From VFJQ01 sp044226525 (GTDB taxonomy: Bacteria > Verrucomicrobiota > Verrucomicrobiia > Chthoniobacterales > Chthoniobacteraceae), in contig JBGAGV010000025.1 of the NCBI GenBank assembly GCA_044226525.1, forward strand, positions 1 to 64,000: a stretch of DNA of 64,000 bases, given 5' to 3'. Made by a program: the position numbers and the translations under genes. The notes beneath the pieces are model-generated. The model made no database searches and was not told the DNA's origin. It saw only the letters and a program-made list of their open reading frames with translations. Below, one piece after another: positions 34,801-42,966 of the stretch. Every line of letters starts with the position of its first letter. Position 1 is the stretch's first letter.

Positions 34801-35582
34801 TCGGCGATCCGGCGCGATTGCAGCAGGTCTTTTGGAACCTGCTTCGCAACGCGGTGAAGTTCACTCCCGATGGCGGGCACATTGGCATTCGCTCGGATGA
34901 TTTTTTCACCGACGAAGACGGACACTGCATTCGCATCGAGGTAAACGACGACGGAATCGGTTTCGAATCCCGGGAGGCCGCGCGGCTGTTTGAACCATTT
35001 CATCAGGCGCCGAACAACCAGGGCGCCGGTCTGGGTCTCGGACTCGCGATCGCTCAGGCCGTGGTCGATCTGCACTGCGGCCAGATTCGTGCCGCCAGTG
35101 CCGGCCCGGGGCGGGGCGCGACGTTCACCGTCGAACTTCCCCGCACCATTCCGAAAACGCCCGATCTCGTCGCCGTGCCAACTTTGGGAGCGGACGAGAC
35201 GAAACCGGAACCTTCGATGCACCTGCTCGTCGTGGAGGATCACGACGCCACGCTCCAGGTGCTCAGCCGTCTGCTCACCCGCGCCGGGCATCGCATCGTC
35301 ACGGCGAGTTCCGTGGCCACCGCGCTGTCGGTGGCGAGAGATCACCGCTTCGACCTTGTCGTTTCCGATCTGGGACTGCCCGACGGCACCGGTCTCGAAC
35401 TCATGCAAAATCTCCGCGATCGCCACGGTCTCCGAGGCATCGCCTTGAGCGGCTACGGCATGGATGAGGATTTGCGGCGCTCGGAAGAGGCGGGATTTGT
35501 TGCTCATCTGGTTAAACCGGTGGATGTGAACGAGCTTCGCCGCGTGCTCCGGCATCACGCCCCCGCTCGCCGGGAGCGCTGA
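31842..35582 (+). CDS. Double hybrid sensor histidine kinase
   Basis: A 1246-residue signalling protein with two kinase modules. In order: a PAS-like sensor near residues 15-150 (WIGWGPDISFLYNDAYVSVL), a GAF-like domain at about 165-310, HisKA with the phospho-acceptor His near 343 (SNISHELRTPLTLMLG), an ATPase domain (about 440-560; DTGVGIPPEHLPRVFERFH, GTGIGLALVQEL), a receiver with Asp near 656 (LVLSDVMMPRLDGFG), a second PAS at about 745-870, a second HisKA near 885 (LAQLSHELRTPLTPVL), a second ATPase (NNQGAGLGLGLAIAQAV), and a final receiver with Asp near 1175 (LVVSDLGLPDGTG). No transmembrane span is evident, so it should sense a cytoplasmic signal. No response regulator with DNA-binding output is adjacent. 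Confidence 0.93.
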   Translation: MKPAGADFLAGGGEMGRLIGEFDWATTPLGPLSGWPQSLRTAVSLMLGSQHPMWIGWGPDISFLYNDAYVSVLSLAKHPWALGRPTREVWAEIWDLVSALSEKVFQKGEASFVEEAQLFMRRGDFLEETYYSFSYSPIRDESGAVGGLFCPSAEITAKVLGARRLATLSELSAKALVEKTVEAACASAFSTLEKNPADFPFAVLFLPEENGSAMPAAQAVRIADASFAERAVAEVALTGQAQTIRLPESAERPRGLAGLLVSEALVMPVTSRGDSHPLGVLLAGINPTRRLDADYRTFFELVSGQIATAMQNARAVEEEKRRAEALAELDRAKTTFFSNISHELRTPLTLMLGPIEDMVHKPENEVLPENRALAELARRNGQRLLKLVNTLLDFSRIEAGRTQAHYEPVDLSAYTTELAGVFRSAIEKAGVAFTVTCPPLPEPIHVDREMWEKIVLNLLSNALKFTFTGEIKLELRWLGDGAELVVSDTGVGIPPEHLPRVFERFHRVPEIRGRSHEGTGIGLALVQELARLHGGGARVESKLGRGTLFFVTIAAGSSHLPQTRSAEVRPIASAASRTDAFLDEASGWMLHADAGLPLLPAVCSRDRILLADDNADMRAYVGNLLRAEGYEVTAVSDGEAALAAAHASRPSLVLSDVMMPRLDGFGLLQALRSDPALRTLPIILLSARAGEEARVEGIERGADEYLSKPFTARELLARVRSQLDLIRVRSETDDALRESEERFRTIANEAPMFIFMADTEARVTYINRAFLDFLGLRDMSEFTGAGWKTLLHPDDLDATFRAYETGMREQCPYSVECRYREAVSGEYRWVLFKGTPQFIGGQFSGVMGTGVLIHDRRIIEENLRLAKEQAESASRAKDDFLAQLSHELRTPLTPVLMTAAALREDERLTDDVREQLAMIERNVALEARLIDDLLDLTRITRGKLSLRAEPCDLHALIAFAADIVRDDTREKQISLTLDLAAERSHLIGDPARLQQVFWNLLRNAVKFTPDGGHIGIRSDDFFTDEDGHCIRIEVNDDGIGFESREAARLFEPFHQAPNNQGAGLGLGLAIAQAVVDLHCGQIRAASAGPGRGATFTVELPRTIPKTPDLVAVPTLGADETKPEPSMHLLVVEDHDATLQVLSRLLTRAGHRIVTASSVATALSVARDHRFDLVVSDLGLPDGTGLELMQNLRDRHGLRGIALSGYGMDEDLRRSEEAGFVAHLVKPVDVNELRRVLRHHAPARRER

Positions 35583-35638
35583 CGTTTTCCTCGCGCGGAG
35601 AGTTGGCGTTTTCCCACAGGCACGATATCGACACGGCC

Positions 35639-36571
35639 ATGCAAACCCGCCTCCTCGGCAAAACCGGTCTTCGTCTTCCTATTCTCAGCTTCGGCGCGTC
35701 ATCGCTTGGGCAGGAGTTTCGCAGCGTGAAACTGGACGAAGCACTCGGCAGCGTGCGGGTCGCACTCGACCTCGGGCTGAACTTCATCGACACCTCGCCT
35801 TTCTACGGTCGAGGCATGAGCGAGGTGCTCCTCGGCGTAGCACTCAAGGGCATGCCGCGCGACAGCTACACGCTCTGCACCAAGCTGGGCCGCTACGATC
35901 TCCAGCACTTCGATTTCTCCGCGAAGCGCGTGCGCGAAAGTGTGGACGTGTCCTTGCACCGGCTCGGCTGCGGGCATCTCGACATCATCCTCTGCCACGA
36001 CATCGAATTCGTGCCGATGCAGCAGATCGTCGATGAAACCATCCCCGCGTTGCGCGAGGTGCAGAAGGCCGGCAAGGTGCGCTTCATCGGTTTCAGCGGT
36101 TACCCCATGAAGGTCTTTCGCTTCATCCTCGACCAGACCGATGTGGACTGCGTGCTGAGCTACAATCAATACACGCTACAAAACACGCGCTTCGCCGATG
36201 AAGTGGTGCCCTATCTCAAGGCGAAAGGCGTGGGCGTGATGAACGCTGGCCCCTTCAGCGCCCGCCTGCTTACGAACGCTCCCCTGCCCGCCTGGCTGAA
36301 AGAACCCGAAGAAGTAAAAGCCGCCGCGCGCAAGGCGGCGGAGCTTTGCGCCAGCCGTGGTATCGATATCGCGCAACTCGCGCTCCAGTTCAGCCTCGCG
36401 AATGAAGATATCACCACCACCGTCTCCGGCTCGGCCAATCCGGACAACATTCGCAAGTGGGCCGAATGGGCCGCCAAGCCCATCGACCAGGAACTGCTGA
36501 ATGAAGTGCTGGAGATCTTCCGCCCGGTAAAAAACATCGGTCATACCGAGGGCCTGCCGGAGAACAACTGA
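35639..36571 (+). CDS. Aldo/keto reductase
   Basis: A 310-residue NADPH-dependent oxidoreductase of the AKR superfamily, TIM-barrel fold. MQTRLLGKTGLRLPILSFGA is the standard N-terminus. The catalytic region includes FIDTSPFYGRGMSEVLLG (Asp and Tyr of the D-Y-K-H tetrad), YTLCTKLGRYD (Lys), and DIILCHDIEFV (His). The cofactor-binding end is TTVSGSANPDNIRKWAEW. The YGRGMSE variation resembles the L-galactose/L-fucose dehydrogenase-like branch, so a sugar substrate is possible. An upstream in-frame start at 35603 is less likely because the barrel begins at the ATG of 35639. Confidence 0.9.
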   Translation: MQTRLLGKTGLRLPILSFGASSLGQEFRSVKLDEALGSVRVALDLGLNFIDTSPFYGRGMSEVLLGVALKGMPRDSYTLCTKLGRYDLQHFDFSAKRVRESVDVSLHRLGCGHLDIILCHDIEFVPMQQIVDETIPALREVQKAGKVRFIGFSGYPMKVFRFILDQTDVDCVLSYNQYTLQNTRFADEVVPYLKAKGVGVMNAGPFSARLLTNAPLPAWLKEPEEVKAAARKAAELCASRGIDIAQLALQFSLANEDITTTVSGSANPDNIRKWAEWAAKPIDQELLNEVLEIFRPVKNIGHTEGLPENN

Positions 36572-36677
36572 CGCCTTTCGCACCGTCTCGCCACTCGGCG
36601 GCGAGCACGACTTCACGCGAAACGTCCCCCGGTGGACAAGACCGGCCACCGCATCTACGCTCTCCCTTCCTTGCCAA

Positions 36678-37457
36678 ATGCTCACGATCATCGGGCGCAC
36701 CGCACTTTCGTTCGCCAGCTACCTCGGTGAGGTAGCGATGCTCATGCTGGATACAGTCGTGGCGTTGATCGTGGGGCGCATCCGCTGGCGGCTCGTGATC
36801 TATCAAATCGCCGAGATGGGCTTCCGCTCCCAGCTCGTTGTGGGCGTGACCGGAGCTTTCACCGGTGCCGTCTTCGCAGCGCAGACCTATTTCCAGTTCC
36901 ACAAGCTCGGTATGGACTCGGCAGTCGGCCCGGTCGTGTCGCTGTCGATGTTTCGCGAACTCGGCCCGGTGCTTACTGGCCTGATGGTCGCGGGCCGCGT
37001 CGGAGCGGCTATCGCGGCCGAACTGGGGACCATGAAAGTAACCGAACAGATCGACGCATTACGTGCGCTCGGAGTGCAACCGGTGGATTATCTCGTGGTG
37101 CCGCGCGCCATCGCGCTGGTGCTCTCGATGCCTCTCCTGGTAGTCGAATGCGTCGGCCTGTCACTGATGGCCGGATGGTTCGTCGCCACACAAGTGCTCG
37201 GCGTTCAGGAGGCCTACTTCCTCGAAAACATGCGTCGCTACACCGATACCTACGACATCCTGTGGTCACTCTCGAAAGGACTCGTCTTCGGCATCATCAT
37301 CGTTTTCCTGAGCTGCTTTGAAGGACTCAACGCACGTGAGGGCGCGGTGGGCGTCGGTCGCGCGCCAACCGAGGCGGTGGTGCGCTGCTCGCTCGCCATT
37401 CTCATCTCGAATTTCTTTCTCTCCTTTGGCCTGAACATCGTTTTCCCGACCGTGTAA
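36678..37457 (+). CDS. mlaE: MlaE-type ABC transporter permease
   Basis: The 259-residue inner-membrane permease of a phospholipid-trafficking ABC transporter that keeps outer-membrane asymmetry. It has the family blocks SLSMFRELGPVLTGLMVAGR, GAAIAAELGTMKVTEQIDAL and ALGVQPVDYLVVPRAIAL, and about five hydrophobic segments. It is followed by mlaF with a one-base overlap (TAATG) and then by mlaD, the order of a conventional core transporter. mlaB and mlaC are not present nearby, which is common outside Proteobacteria. Confidence 0.95.
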   Translation: MLTIIGRTALSFASYLGEVAMLMLDTVVALIVGRIRWRLVIYQIAEMGFRSQLVVGVTGAFTGAVFAAQTYFQFHKLGMDSAVGPVVSLSMFRELGPVLTGLMVAGRVGAAIAAELGTMKVTEQIDALRALGVQPVDYLVVPRAIALVLSMPLLVVECVGLSLMAGWFVATQVLGVQEAYFLENMRRYTDTYDILWSLSKGLVFGIIIVFLSCFEGLNAREGAVGVGRAPTEAVVRCSLAILISNFFLSFGLNIVFPTV

Positions 37458-38218
37458 TGGCTGTCTCTGCCGACACTCCCGCGATCGAAGTAAAAAACCT
37501 GAAAAAGCGCCTGGGCGTGCAGGACGTCCTGCGCGGCGTCACGCTACAGGTGCGGAGCGGCGAAACGTGTGTGGTGCTCGGGCGTTCGGGCTGCGGCAAG
37601 AGCGTGCTGCTCAAGCATCTCATCGGCCTCATGCGCCCGACGAGCGGACGCGTCTTTATCGCGGGCGAAGACATCACCGATCTGCCCGAGCGCAAATTGC
37701 TCCAAGTGCGACGCAAGGTAGGCATGTTGTTTCAAAGCGCGGCGCTCTTCGACTCGATGACGGTGGAACAAAACCTCGAGTTTCCGTTGAAGGAACAGGG
37801 CATGCAGGACCAGAAGGAAATCCACGACCGCGTGACGGAAGCGCTTGAGATGGTCGATCTGCTCGGTGCCGAAAAGAAGATGCCTGATAAGCTCTCAGGT
37901 GGCATGCGCAAGCGGGTCGGCCTCGCCCGCACCATCGTGGGTCGGCCGCATTGCATCCTCTACGACGAGCCGACCACCGGCCTCGACCCGATCACGACGG
38001 ACTCGATCAACCACCTCATTCGGCGTCTCCAAAAGCGCATCAGCGTAACGTCAGTGGTCGTGACACACGACATGAAGACGGCGTTTCACTGCGGCGATTC
38101 GATCGTCTTCCTCCATGAAGGGCTGATCTATTTTCAAGGCACCGTCGAGCAACTCAAGGCCTCGACCGACCCGGTGATCACTGATTTTATCGAGGGCCGC
38201 TCCGGCGAACATGATTGA
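37457..38218 (+). CDS. mlaF: MlaF-type ABC transporter ATPase
   Basis: The 253-residue cytoplasmic ATPase of the Mla lipid transporter. Walker A is VVLGRSGCGKSVLLKHLIG, the Q-loop is VGMLFQSAALFDSMT, the signature is KLSGGMRKRVGLAR, Walker B is CILYDEPTTGLDP, and the switch His is in VVVTHDM. FQSAALFDSMTV is characteristic of MlaF. Start ATG shares its first base with the mlaE stop, so the proteins are made in coupled amounts. Confidence 0.95.
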   Translation: MAVSADTPAIEVKNLKKRLGVQDVLRGVTLQVRSGETCVVLGRSGCGKSVLLKHLIGLMRPTSGRVFIAGEDITDLPERKLLQVRRKVGMLFQSAALFDSMTVEQNLEFPLKEQGMQDQKEIHDRVTEALEMVDLLGAEKKMPDKLSGGMRKRVGLARTIVGRPHCILYDEPTTGLDPITTDSINHLIRRLQKRISVTSVVVTHDMKTAFHCGDSIVFLHEGLIYFQGTVEQLKASTDPVITDFIEGRSGEHD

Positions 38219-38227
38219 TCCATCTTT

Positions 38228-39178
38228 ATGAGCACTGAACGCAAAGGAACCGAAATCTACGTCGGGGTGTTTCTCATCATCGGCCTCGTGATCATTGCGC
38301 TGATGCTCGTGCGCTTTGGCGGCGTATCGCAGAGCTTCACCAAGTTTTACACGATCACCGTCGAATTTTCGAACGCCAGCGGCCTCGTGAAAGACGCGCA
38401 GGTGCTCCTTGCTGGCGCCCGCATCGGCTACGTGGAAGAAGCGCCCAAGCTGCTCGTGCGAGAAAATTTCGGCGTATCCGTGAAACTGAAAATCCTTGAC
38501 GACGTGCGCCTCCCACGCAACGCCAACTTTGTCGTCGATCAATCGGGTCTGCTTGGCGATTGCTACGTGGATGTGATTCCGCCTGCGCAGATCGACCGCA
38601 ACAATCTCATCAACCCCGACGACACCATCCAAGGTGGCACGAAGCCGGGACTGGGCGCGCTCCAGCAACAGGGCACCGTGGCGTTGAACAAACTAGCCGA
38701 AGCGCTCGACGAACTGAAAAAGCTCAGCTCCGACCTGAATAAAAACCTGCTCAACGAGCAGAACATGAAAACGCTGAGCGAAACTTTTACCAATCTCAAA
38801 TCGACCAGCGAGCACCTCACGACTTCGACTCAGAAACTCGACGGTATTCTCGCCAAGGGCGACGGCGCCGTGGATGCTGCCAAGCATACTTTTGAGTCGG
38901 CCGACAAAGCAGCCGCCGATCTGCGCGAAGCAATGGTCGATTTCAAAAAGGTCGCTGAAAACGCCGGAAAAACGATGGATTCTGCCCGCGCTTTCGTTGA
39001 CACCGGCACCAAGGTCCTGAAGAAAGCGGAACACGGCGAGGGAGCTCTCGGTATGCTCCTGACCGACAAGGAAACTGCGGCGAACCTGAAGGCCTTCGCT
39101 GCCAACTTGAAACGCTCGGGCCCCGTTTTCTACAAAGACCGCGAACAGCCCGCCACCCCCACCCCCAGGCGGCGCTGA
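38228..39178 (+). CDS. mlaD: MlaD-type MCE-domain protein
   Basis: A 316-residue periplasmic lipid-binding subunit anchored by one N-terminal transmembrane helix (EIYVGVFLIIGLVIIALMLV). The MCE domain covers about 40-125 with VEFSNASGLVKDAQVLLAGA, IGYVEEAPKL and VDQSGLLGDCYVDVIPP. The long C-terminal part (about 140-300) is a heptad-rich coiled coil (LNKLAEALDELKKLSSDLNK and following), as in larger MCE proteins that form a channel. It follows mlaF by 9 bases and ends the operon before a terminator. Confidence 0.93.
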   Translation: MSTERKGTEIYVGVFLIIGLVIIALMLVRFGGVSQSFTKFYTITVEFSNASGLVKDAQVLLAGARIGYVEEAPKLLVRENFGVSVKLKILDDVRLPRNANFVVDQSGLLGDCYVDVIPPAQIDRNNLINPDDTIQGGTKPGLGALQQQGTVALNKLAEALDELKKLSSDLNKNLLNEQNMKTLSETFTNLKSTSEHLTTSTQKLDGILAKGDGAVDAAKHTFESADKAAADLREAMVDFKKVAENAGKTMDSARAFVDTGTKVLKKAEHGEGALGMLLTDKETAANLKAFAANLKRSGPVFYKDREQPATPTPRRR

Positions 39179-39230
39179 CTATCACCCGACAAATCCCACT
39201 CGTCAGACCGGTCACACTTCCATCCAAACA

Positions 39231-39261
39231 AAAAGGCGTGCCCGGTCAGGACACGCCTTTT
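39231..39261. terminator. Bidirectional intrinsic terminator
   Basis: A perfect 10-bp stem, AAAAGGCGTG (39231-39240) and CACGCCTTTT (39252-39261), encloses an 11-base loop. It lies between the convergent mlaD (stop 39178) and sigma-factor (stop 39278) genes. On both strands the stem ends in a T-run, so it can terminate both transcripts. Confidence 0.85.
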
Positions 39262-39277
39262 GGAAACACGCTTCGGC

Positions 39278-40159
39278 TTAATCGTCGAAGTGGAACGAGG
39301 CGTTCGTCGGGATGAGGTGCTCGATCGGCTTCTCCTTTTTCTGGAGCGCACGGCGGAGCTTCATCAGCGCGATGTTCTGTAGCTGGCGGATACGCTCGCG
39401 CGTGACGCCGAACTTCTTGCCGACTTCCTCGAGCGTCTTCGCTTTGCCCCCATCGAGTCCGAAGCGCGAGAAGATGATCTTCTTCTCGCGTTCATCGAGC
39501 ACGCTGAGCAGATCGCCGACTTCGTCGTGCAGGTTCTTGTCGCGCAGACGCTCGAACGGAGTGAGTGCTTCAGCGTCGCCGACGATTTCGCCGAACTCGG
39601 TGGTATCGTCGTCGCTGATCGGGGCATCAAGCGAGGCGGGGCGAATCGCCACCGTCTTAAGCTGCGACACCTTGGCCGCCGAGAGACCGACTTCTTCAGC
39701 CAGTTCGTCATCGGTGGGTTCGCGGCCCAGTTCTTCGCTCATCTGCATCGCCACGCGGCGCATCTTGGAAATCTTGTCCACCAGATGCACGGGTAAACGG
39801 ATGGTCTTCGACTGGTTCGCGAGCGCACGCTTGATGGACTGCTTGATCCACCACGCCGCGTAGGTCGAGAGTTTGCCACCTTTAGCCGGGTCGAAACGCT
39901 CCACCGCCTTCATGAGGCCAATGTTGCCTTCGCTGATCAGATCGAGCAGCGGAAGGCCGAGGTTCGCGTAGTCGTGGGCAATTTTCACGACCAGGCGCAG
40001 GTTCGAGCGGATCATCAAGGCGCGGGCCTCCTGGTCGCCCTTCTTGATCTTGGCGGCCAGTTCGATCTCCTGCTCGGGAGTCAGGAGCGGGATTTGTCCG
40101 ATTTCCCGGAGGTAAATCTTGATCCCGGAATCAGAGTCTTCGCCGGAACGGTAAGTCAT
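39278..40159 (-). CDS. RpoD-family RNA polymerase sigma factor
   Basis: A 293-residue sigma-70 protein. Region 1.2 is IKIYLREIGQIPLLTPEQEI, region 2 includes LRLVVKIAHDYANLGLPLLD, LISEGNIGLMKAVERFDP and STYAAWWIKQSIKRALA (the -10 recognition and melting helix), region 3 is IRLPVHLVDKISKMRR, and region 4 has TLEEVGKKFGVTRERIRQLQ, the -35 helix-turn-helix. It lacks the acidic region 1.1 and the non-conserved insert of the large primary sigma, so it may be a group 2 (RpoS-like) factor or a short primary sigma. Region 2/4 identity to the housekeeping type means it should read ordinary -35/-10 promoters. Confidence 0.93.
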   Translation of the reverse strand: MTYRSGEDSDSGIKIYLREIGQIPLLTPEQEIELAAKIKKGDQEARALMIRSNLRLVVKIAHDYANLGLPLLDLISEGNIGLMKAVERFDPAKGGKLSTYAAWWIKQSIKRALANQSKTIRLPVHLVDKISKMRRVAMQMSEELGREPTDDELAEEVGLSAAKVSQLKTVAIRPASLDAPISDDDTTEFGEIVGDAEALTPFERLRDKNLHDEVGDLLSVLDEREKKIIFSRFGLDGGKAKTLEEVGKKFGVTRERIRQLQNIALMKLRRALQKKEKPIEHLIPTNASFHFDD

Positions 40160-40664
40160 TGCTGTGTAGTCTCCTCAAATACCAACATTGAGCAGTTGGT
40201 GTGCTGGTTTGTGTGTTGTATCGAAAGGTAAACGTTGGTCGGACTGGAATTTGGGTATGCGAATCGCAAGGTGTCTTGTCCTTGTAATGACAAGGACCCT
40301 GCTAGTCGGCAATTCCAAAGAAACTTTTATCAAGGCGCAATTGTTTTTATGGAACCCACTGGATGGTCAAGCTCATTAAACAACTACCCATTCTGACAGC
40401 TTATCTTTTTATCCGTTCATTTCCGGACAAAAAATAAACTGCTTTACGTCCGCCCGAAAGCAGTCGAAAGGAGGCAAGTCGCAGGAGGGCTCAAGCGGTT
40501 TGCCAGAGATGCGACGACGCCCTGAAAAAAGAACGGTCGGCAACATACCACACTTCTCCCTTCTTTTTCAAGCGCCATTTCATCTCGCCCGACTTCAATC
40601 TCACTCCCCCCTGAATCCCCATCGAGCTAGCCCCAGCTAAGAGAAGCTCGATCAAAAGCCACTT
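40160..40664. promoter_or_regulatory. Sigma-factor leader and divergent promoter region
   Basis: This 505-bp gap separates the sigma gene (minus) from the NHL gene (plus). On the sigma mRNA a hairpin (ACCAAC/GTTGGT, 40181-40186 with 40195-40200, 8-base loop) sits just before a GAGGAG ribosome-binding site, whose centre is about 15 bases upstream of the ATG. Such an arrangement could affect translation. The rest shows no gene; open frames there lack coding character. No clear promoter pair was found. Confidence 0.4.
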
Positions 40665-41987
40665 ATGCGCGCTACTTTTTCATTGGCGATAGCGATCATG
40701 CTGACCGCGACGTCGGTGCTGGCGCAGAGTCTCGGCGAGCCGCGTTTTGTTTTGCAATGGGGTTCGGAAGGCACCCAACCGGGCCAGTTCGATTTTCCCA
40801 TCGGCATTGCAATCGATCCCGCAGATGAAGTGCTCGTCACCGATCACTACAACAATCGGGTGCAGAAGTTCGATGCGGAGGGAAGACTGCTGGCCACCAT
40901 GTCCGTGCTGCCCAACCCCGGTGGCATCGCGGTGGATGTGGACGGAAGTTTCTACGTCAGCCATTTTCCGGTCGCGCGGAAGAGCAAAGAAAGCGCGCCC
41001 GATCGCGTCTCGGTTTATAGTGTAGAAGGTCGGCTGCTACGCGAATGGGGCAAAACCGGAGTCGGTGATGGCGAGTTCAATTTTCCCGGTGGCGTCGCGC
41101 TCGGCCAGGATGGCCGCGTCTATGTTTGCGATCAAACCAACCGCCGGGTGCAAGTGTTCGATCGCACCGGTAAGTTCATCACGAAATGGGGCCGGTTCGG
41201 CAAGGAACCCGGCGAGTTCGGCGGCAGCGTCTCCGCCAGGTCGCGCGTCGGCGGCCCGCAGTTCATCGCACTGGATCGCGACGGCAATCTCTTCACCACG
41301 GAAGGCGCGGAGTGCCGGATTCAAAAATTCACGCCCGACGGCAGACCGTTGCTCCATTGGGGCAGCAGCGAGAACAAACCCGGCGGATTTGGTGGGGAGT
41401 TCAGGGAAATCAAGTCGTCACTGCGCGGACCGATCGGCTTGTGTTTCGATTTGCAAGGCCGACTGTGGGTCACGGCGGTCAGCGGGCGGGTGCAGCAGTT
41501 TACCGCGGAAGGTGAGCTGCTGCGCGCCATCGGCCTCGAGCAAGGAGGCGCGCCGGGACAATTCCGAGCGCCGCACAGCGCCGCGATCGATTCCAAGGGA
41601 TTTCTATATGTGGTCGATTCCTCCCACGAGTCCGAAAACCACGAAAAGCAGCCAGTCGGTCGTCAGCCAATCGCCGCGATCATCGCCGCCATCTTCTCCT
41701 GCGCCAGCGCGCACGCCTTTGCCGCCGCTGCGCGGGCCGCGGTAAGATCGTGCCCGATCTGCACGAGACGCTCCGCGATCTGCGTGCCCGTGCTCTGGTC
41801 GATCTCGAAGACCCAGTCGTCCATTTTCAGGTCATACCACATGCGGCCTTTGCGGGTATCCGTGGGATGGCGCAGGAGCACGCTCGGCACGCCAGCCGCA
41901 ATGCCCATGATCGGCGAGTGCTGCTCGAAACTCACGAGCGCCGCCGCGCGGGCATACACGCTGCACGCCTCCGCGGTGAGCCAGTAA
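40665..41987 (+). CDS. Exported NHL-repeat protein with anomalous C-terminus
   Basis: The first 325 residues are a normal NHL beta-propeller: Sec signal (MRATFSLAIAIMLTATSVLA), then blades with the pattern G-x-F-x-x-P-x-G-I-A-I-D and V-x-V-x-D-x-x-N-x-R-V-Q-x-F (FDFPIGIAIDP, VLVTDHYNNRVQKF; FNFPGGVALGQ, VYVCDQTNRRVQVF; SAAIDSKGFLYVVDSS). The last blade should close with a motif like N-H-R-I-Q-K-F, but the sequence reads HESENHEKQPVG and then runs 100 residues along the antisense of the next gene, with Arg/Ala-rich content unlike an NHL protein. The native 3' end has probably been lost by deletion or frameshift near 41620-41660. The annotated end at 41987 is simply the first stop. Confidence 0.7.
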   Translation: MRATFSLAIAIMLTATSVLAQSLGEPRFVLQWGSEGTQPGQFDFPIGIAIDPADEVLVTDHYNNRVQKFDAEGRLLATMSVLPNPGGIAVDVDGSFYVSHFPVARKSKESAPDRVSVYSVEGRLLREWGKTGVGDGEFNFPGGVALGQDGRVYVCDQTNRRVQVFDRTGKFITKWGRFGKEPGEFGGSVSARSRVGGPQFIALDRDGNLFTTEGAECRIQKFTPDGRPLLHWGSSENKPGGFGGEFREIKSSLRGPIGLCFDLQGRLWVTAVSGRVQQFTAEGELLRAIGLEQGGAPGQFRAPHSAAIDSKGFLYVVDSSHESENHEKQPVGRQPIAAIIAAIFSCASAHAFAAAARAAVRSCPICTRRSAICVPVLWSISKTQSSIFRSYHMRPLRVSVGWRRSTLGTPAAMPMIGECCSKLTSAAARAYTLHASAVSQ

Positions 41988-42883
41988 CGATCGAGGCTGG
42001 CCACGTGCGGTTTCACGTCGTCGGGCAGTTTGTCGAAGATCAGCGAGCGCAACAACGGCACTTCGTAGGTCATTTCCGGCGCCAGCAGCACGCGCATCTT
42101 CGTCGTCCGCACCCAGGCGATGATGCCCTCGCGCAGCTTGGCATGATCGATCTCGGCAAACTTCGCGTTCGCCGCGATGCGCCGGGGGTTGGGCTTCCTG
42201 CTCTCCGGGTGGATTTCCCAATAGGGCGTGTAACGCAGCCGGGGAATGGCGCAAAGAAATTGTCCCGCCTCGAGCCGATGCTCCTTCAAGACCGCGTCCG
42301 CCGCCGTCTCGTCGCGCAGATCGACGGCAAACGTGGCGTCGGGCCCGAAATCGATGCGTGGACCCGTGAGGCCGCTCGCTTGCAGCGCGCGCATCGAATC
42401 CGTATCGCGCAAAAAAATGAACTTTGCCCCGGCGAGCAGCTCGCGCTCCCGCTGAATCTCGCTGTCGCTGAGCGTCACGCCGCCGAAGCCGTAAGGTTTG
42501 CCCGCCTGCCGGGCGAGATGCACGTCCTCGCCCACCAACCCCGGCGCGGAGCCGTGGAGAAAAAAGTCGCACTCTGCCAGCGCTTGTTCCTGTTTCGATT
42601 TGGACTTCGCGATTCTCAGCCTGGGAAAACGAGCCCGCAACATCTCCTCCACACCATCCCTGACGCTCGTCGGCCACAGCGTGATCTCCGCGTCGGGCCG
42701 ATACTTTTCCAAAAGGGCCAGCATCCCCGGCGTGTGTGCGATGTCTCCAATATTGACCGTCTGCCACGACGAGCGAAGCAAGATACGCGGGGCTTTCTTT
42801 TCCTGCGCCGGCAGCGAGCCAGCCAGGCTGCCAAAGAGAGCCGTGCCAAGGAAATTGCGGCGGGTGAGTCTGGGAAGTGGCAT
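41663..42883 (-). CDS. Tat-exported polysaccharide pyruvyl transferase-like protein
   Basis: A 406-residue protein. The N-terminus has a Tat signal (LTRRNFLGTALFGSLAG, likely cut after SLPAQ). The mature part resembles the polysaccharide pyruvyl transferase family (PF04230, CsaB/WcaK-like): NIGDIAHTPGMLALLEKY at the start, CDFFLHGSAPGLVGEDV, KFIFLRDTDSMRALQASG (the R-D-x-x-S motif) and ALVSFEQHSPIMGIAAGVPS (S-x-x-x-H-x-x-I-x-A-x-x-x-G-x-P motif with Glu/Gln before His). Family members are cytoplasmic or membrane-associated enzymes using PEP, so an exported version is odd. The ATG at 42883 begins the Tat signal. It is convergent with, and overlapped by, the damaged NHL gene. Confidence 0.8.
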   Translation of the reverse strand: MPLPRLTRRNFLGTALFGSLAGSLPAQEKKAPRILLRSSWQTVNIGDIAHTPGMLALLEKYRPDAEITLWPTSVRDGVEEMLRARFPRLRIAKSKSKQEQALAECDFFLHGSAPGLVGEDVHLARQAGKPYGFGGVTLSDSEIQRERELLAGAKFIFLRDTDSMRALQASGLTGPRIDFGPDATFAVDLRDETAADAVLKEHRLEAGQFLCAIPRLRYTPYWEIHPESRKPNPRRIAANAKFAEIDHAKLREGIIAWVRTTKMRVLLAPEMTYEVPLLRSLIFDKLPDDVKPHVASLDRYWLTAEACSVYARAAALVSFEQHSPIMGIAAGVPSVLLRHPTDTRKGRMWYDLKMDDWVFEIDQSTGTQIAERLVQIGHDLTAARAAAAKACALAQEKMAAMIAAIG

Positions 42884-42966
42884 GACTGGGAAGTGGTAGC
42901 CCGGATTGCCGGAAGACGCCACCTTCCGCCCGTCTGTTCCTCAATTCTTGACAGGACAGGTGCGTC

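Noticed and set aside
34455..35558. Minus-strand 367-codon frame
   Set aside because: Antisense of the second kinase module, which has all H, N, G and receiver motifs.
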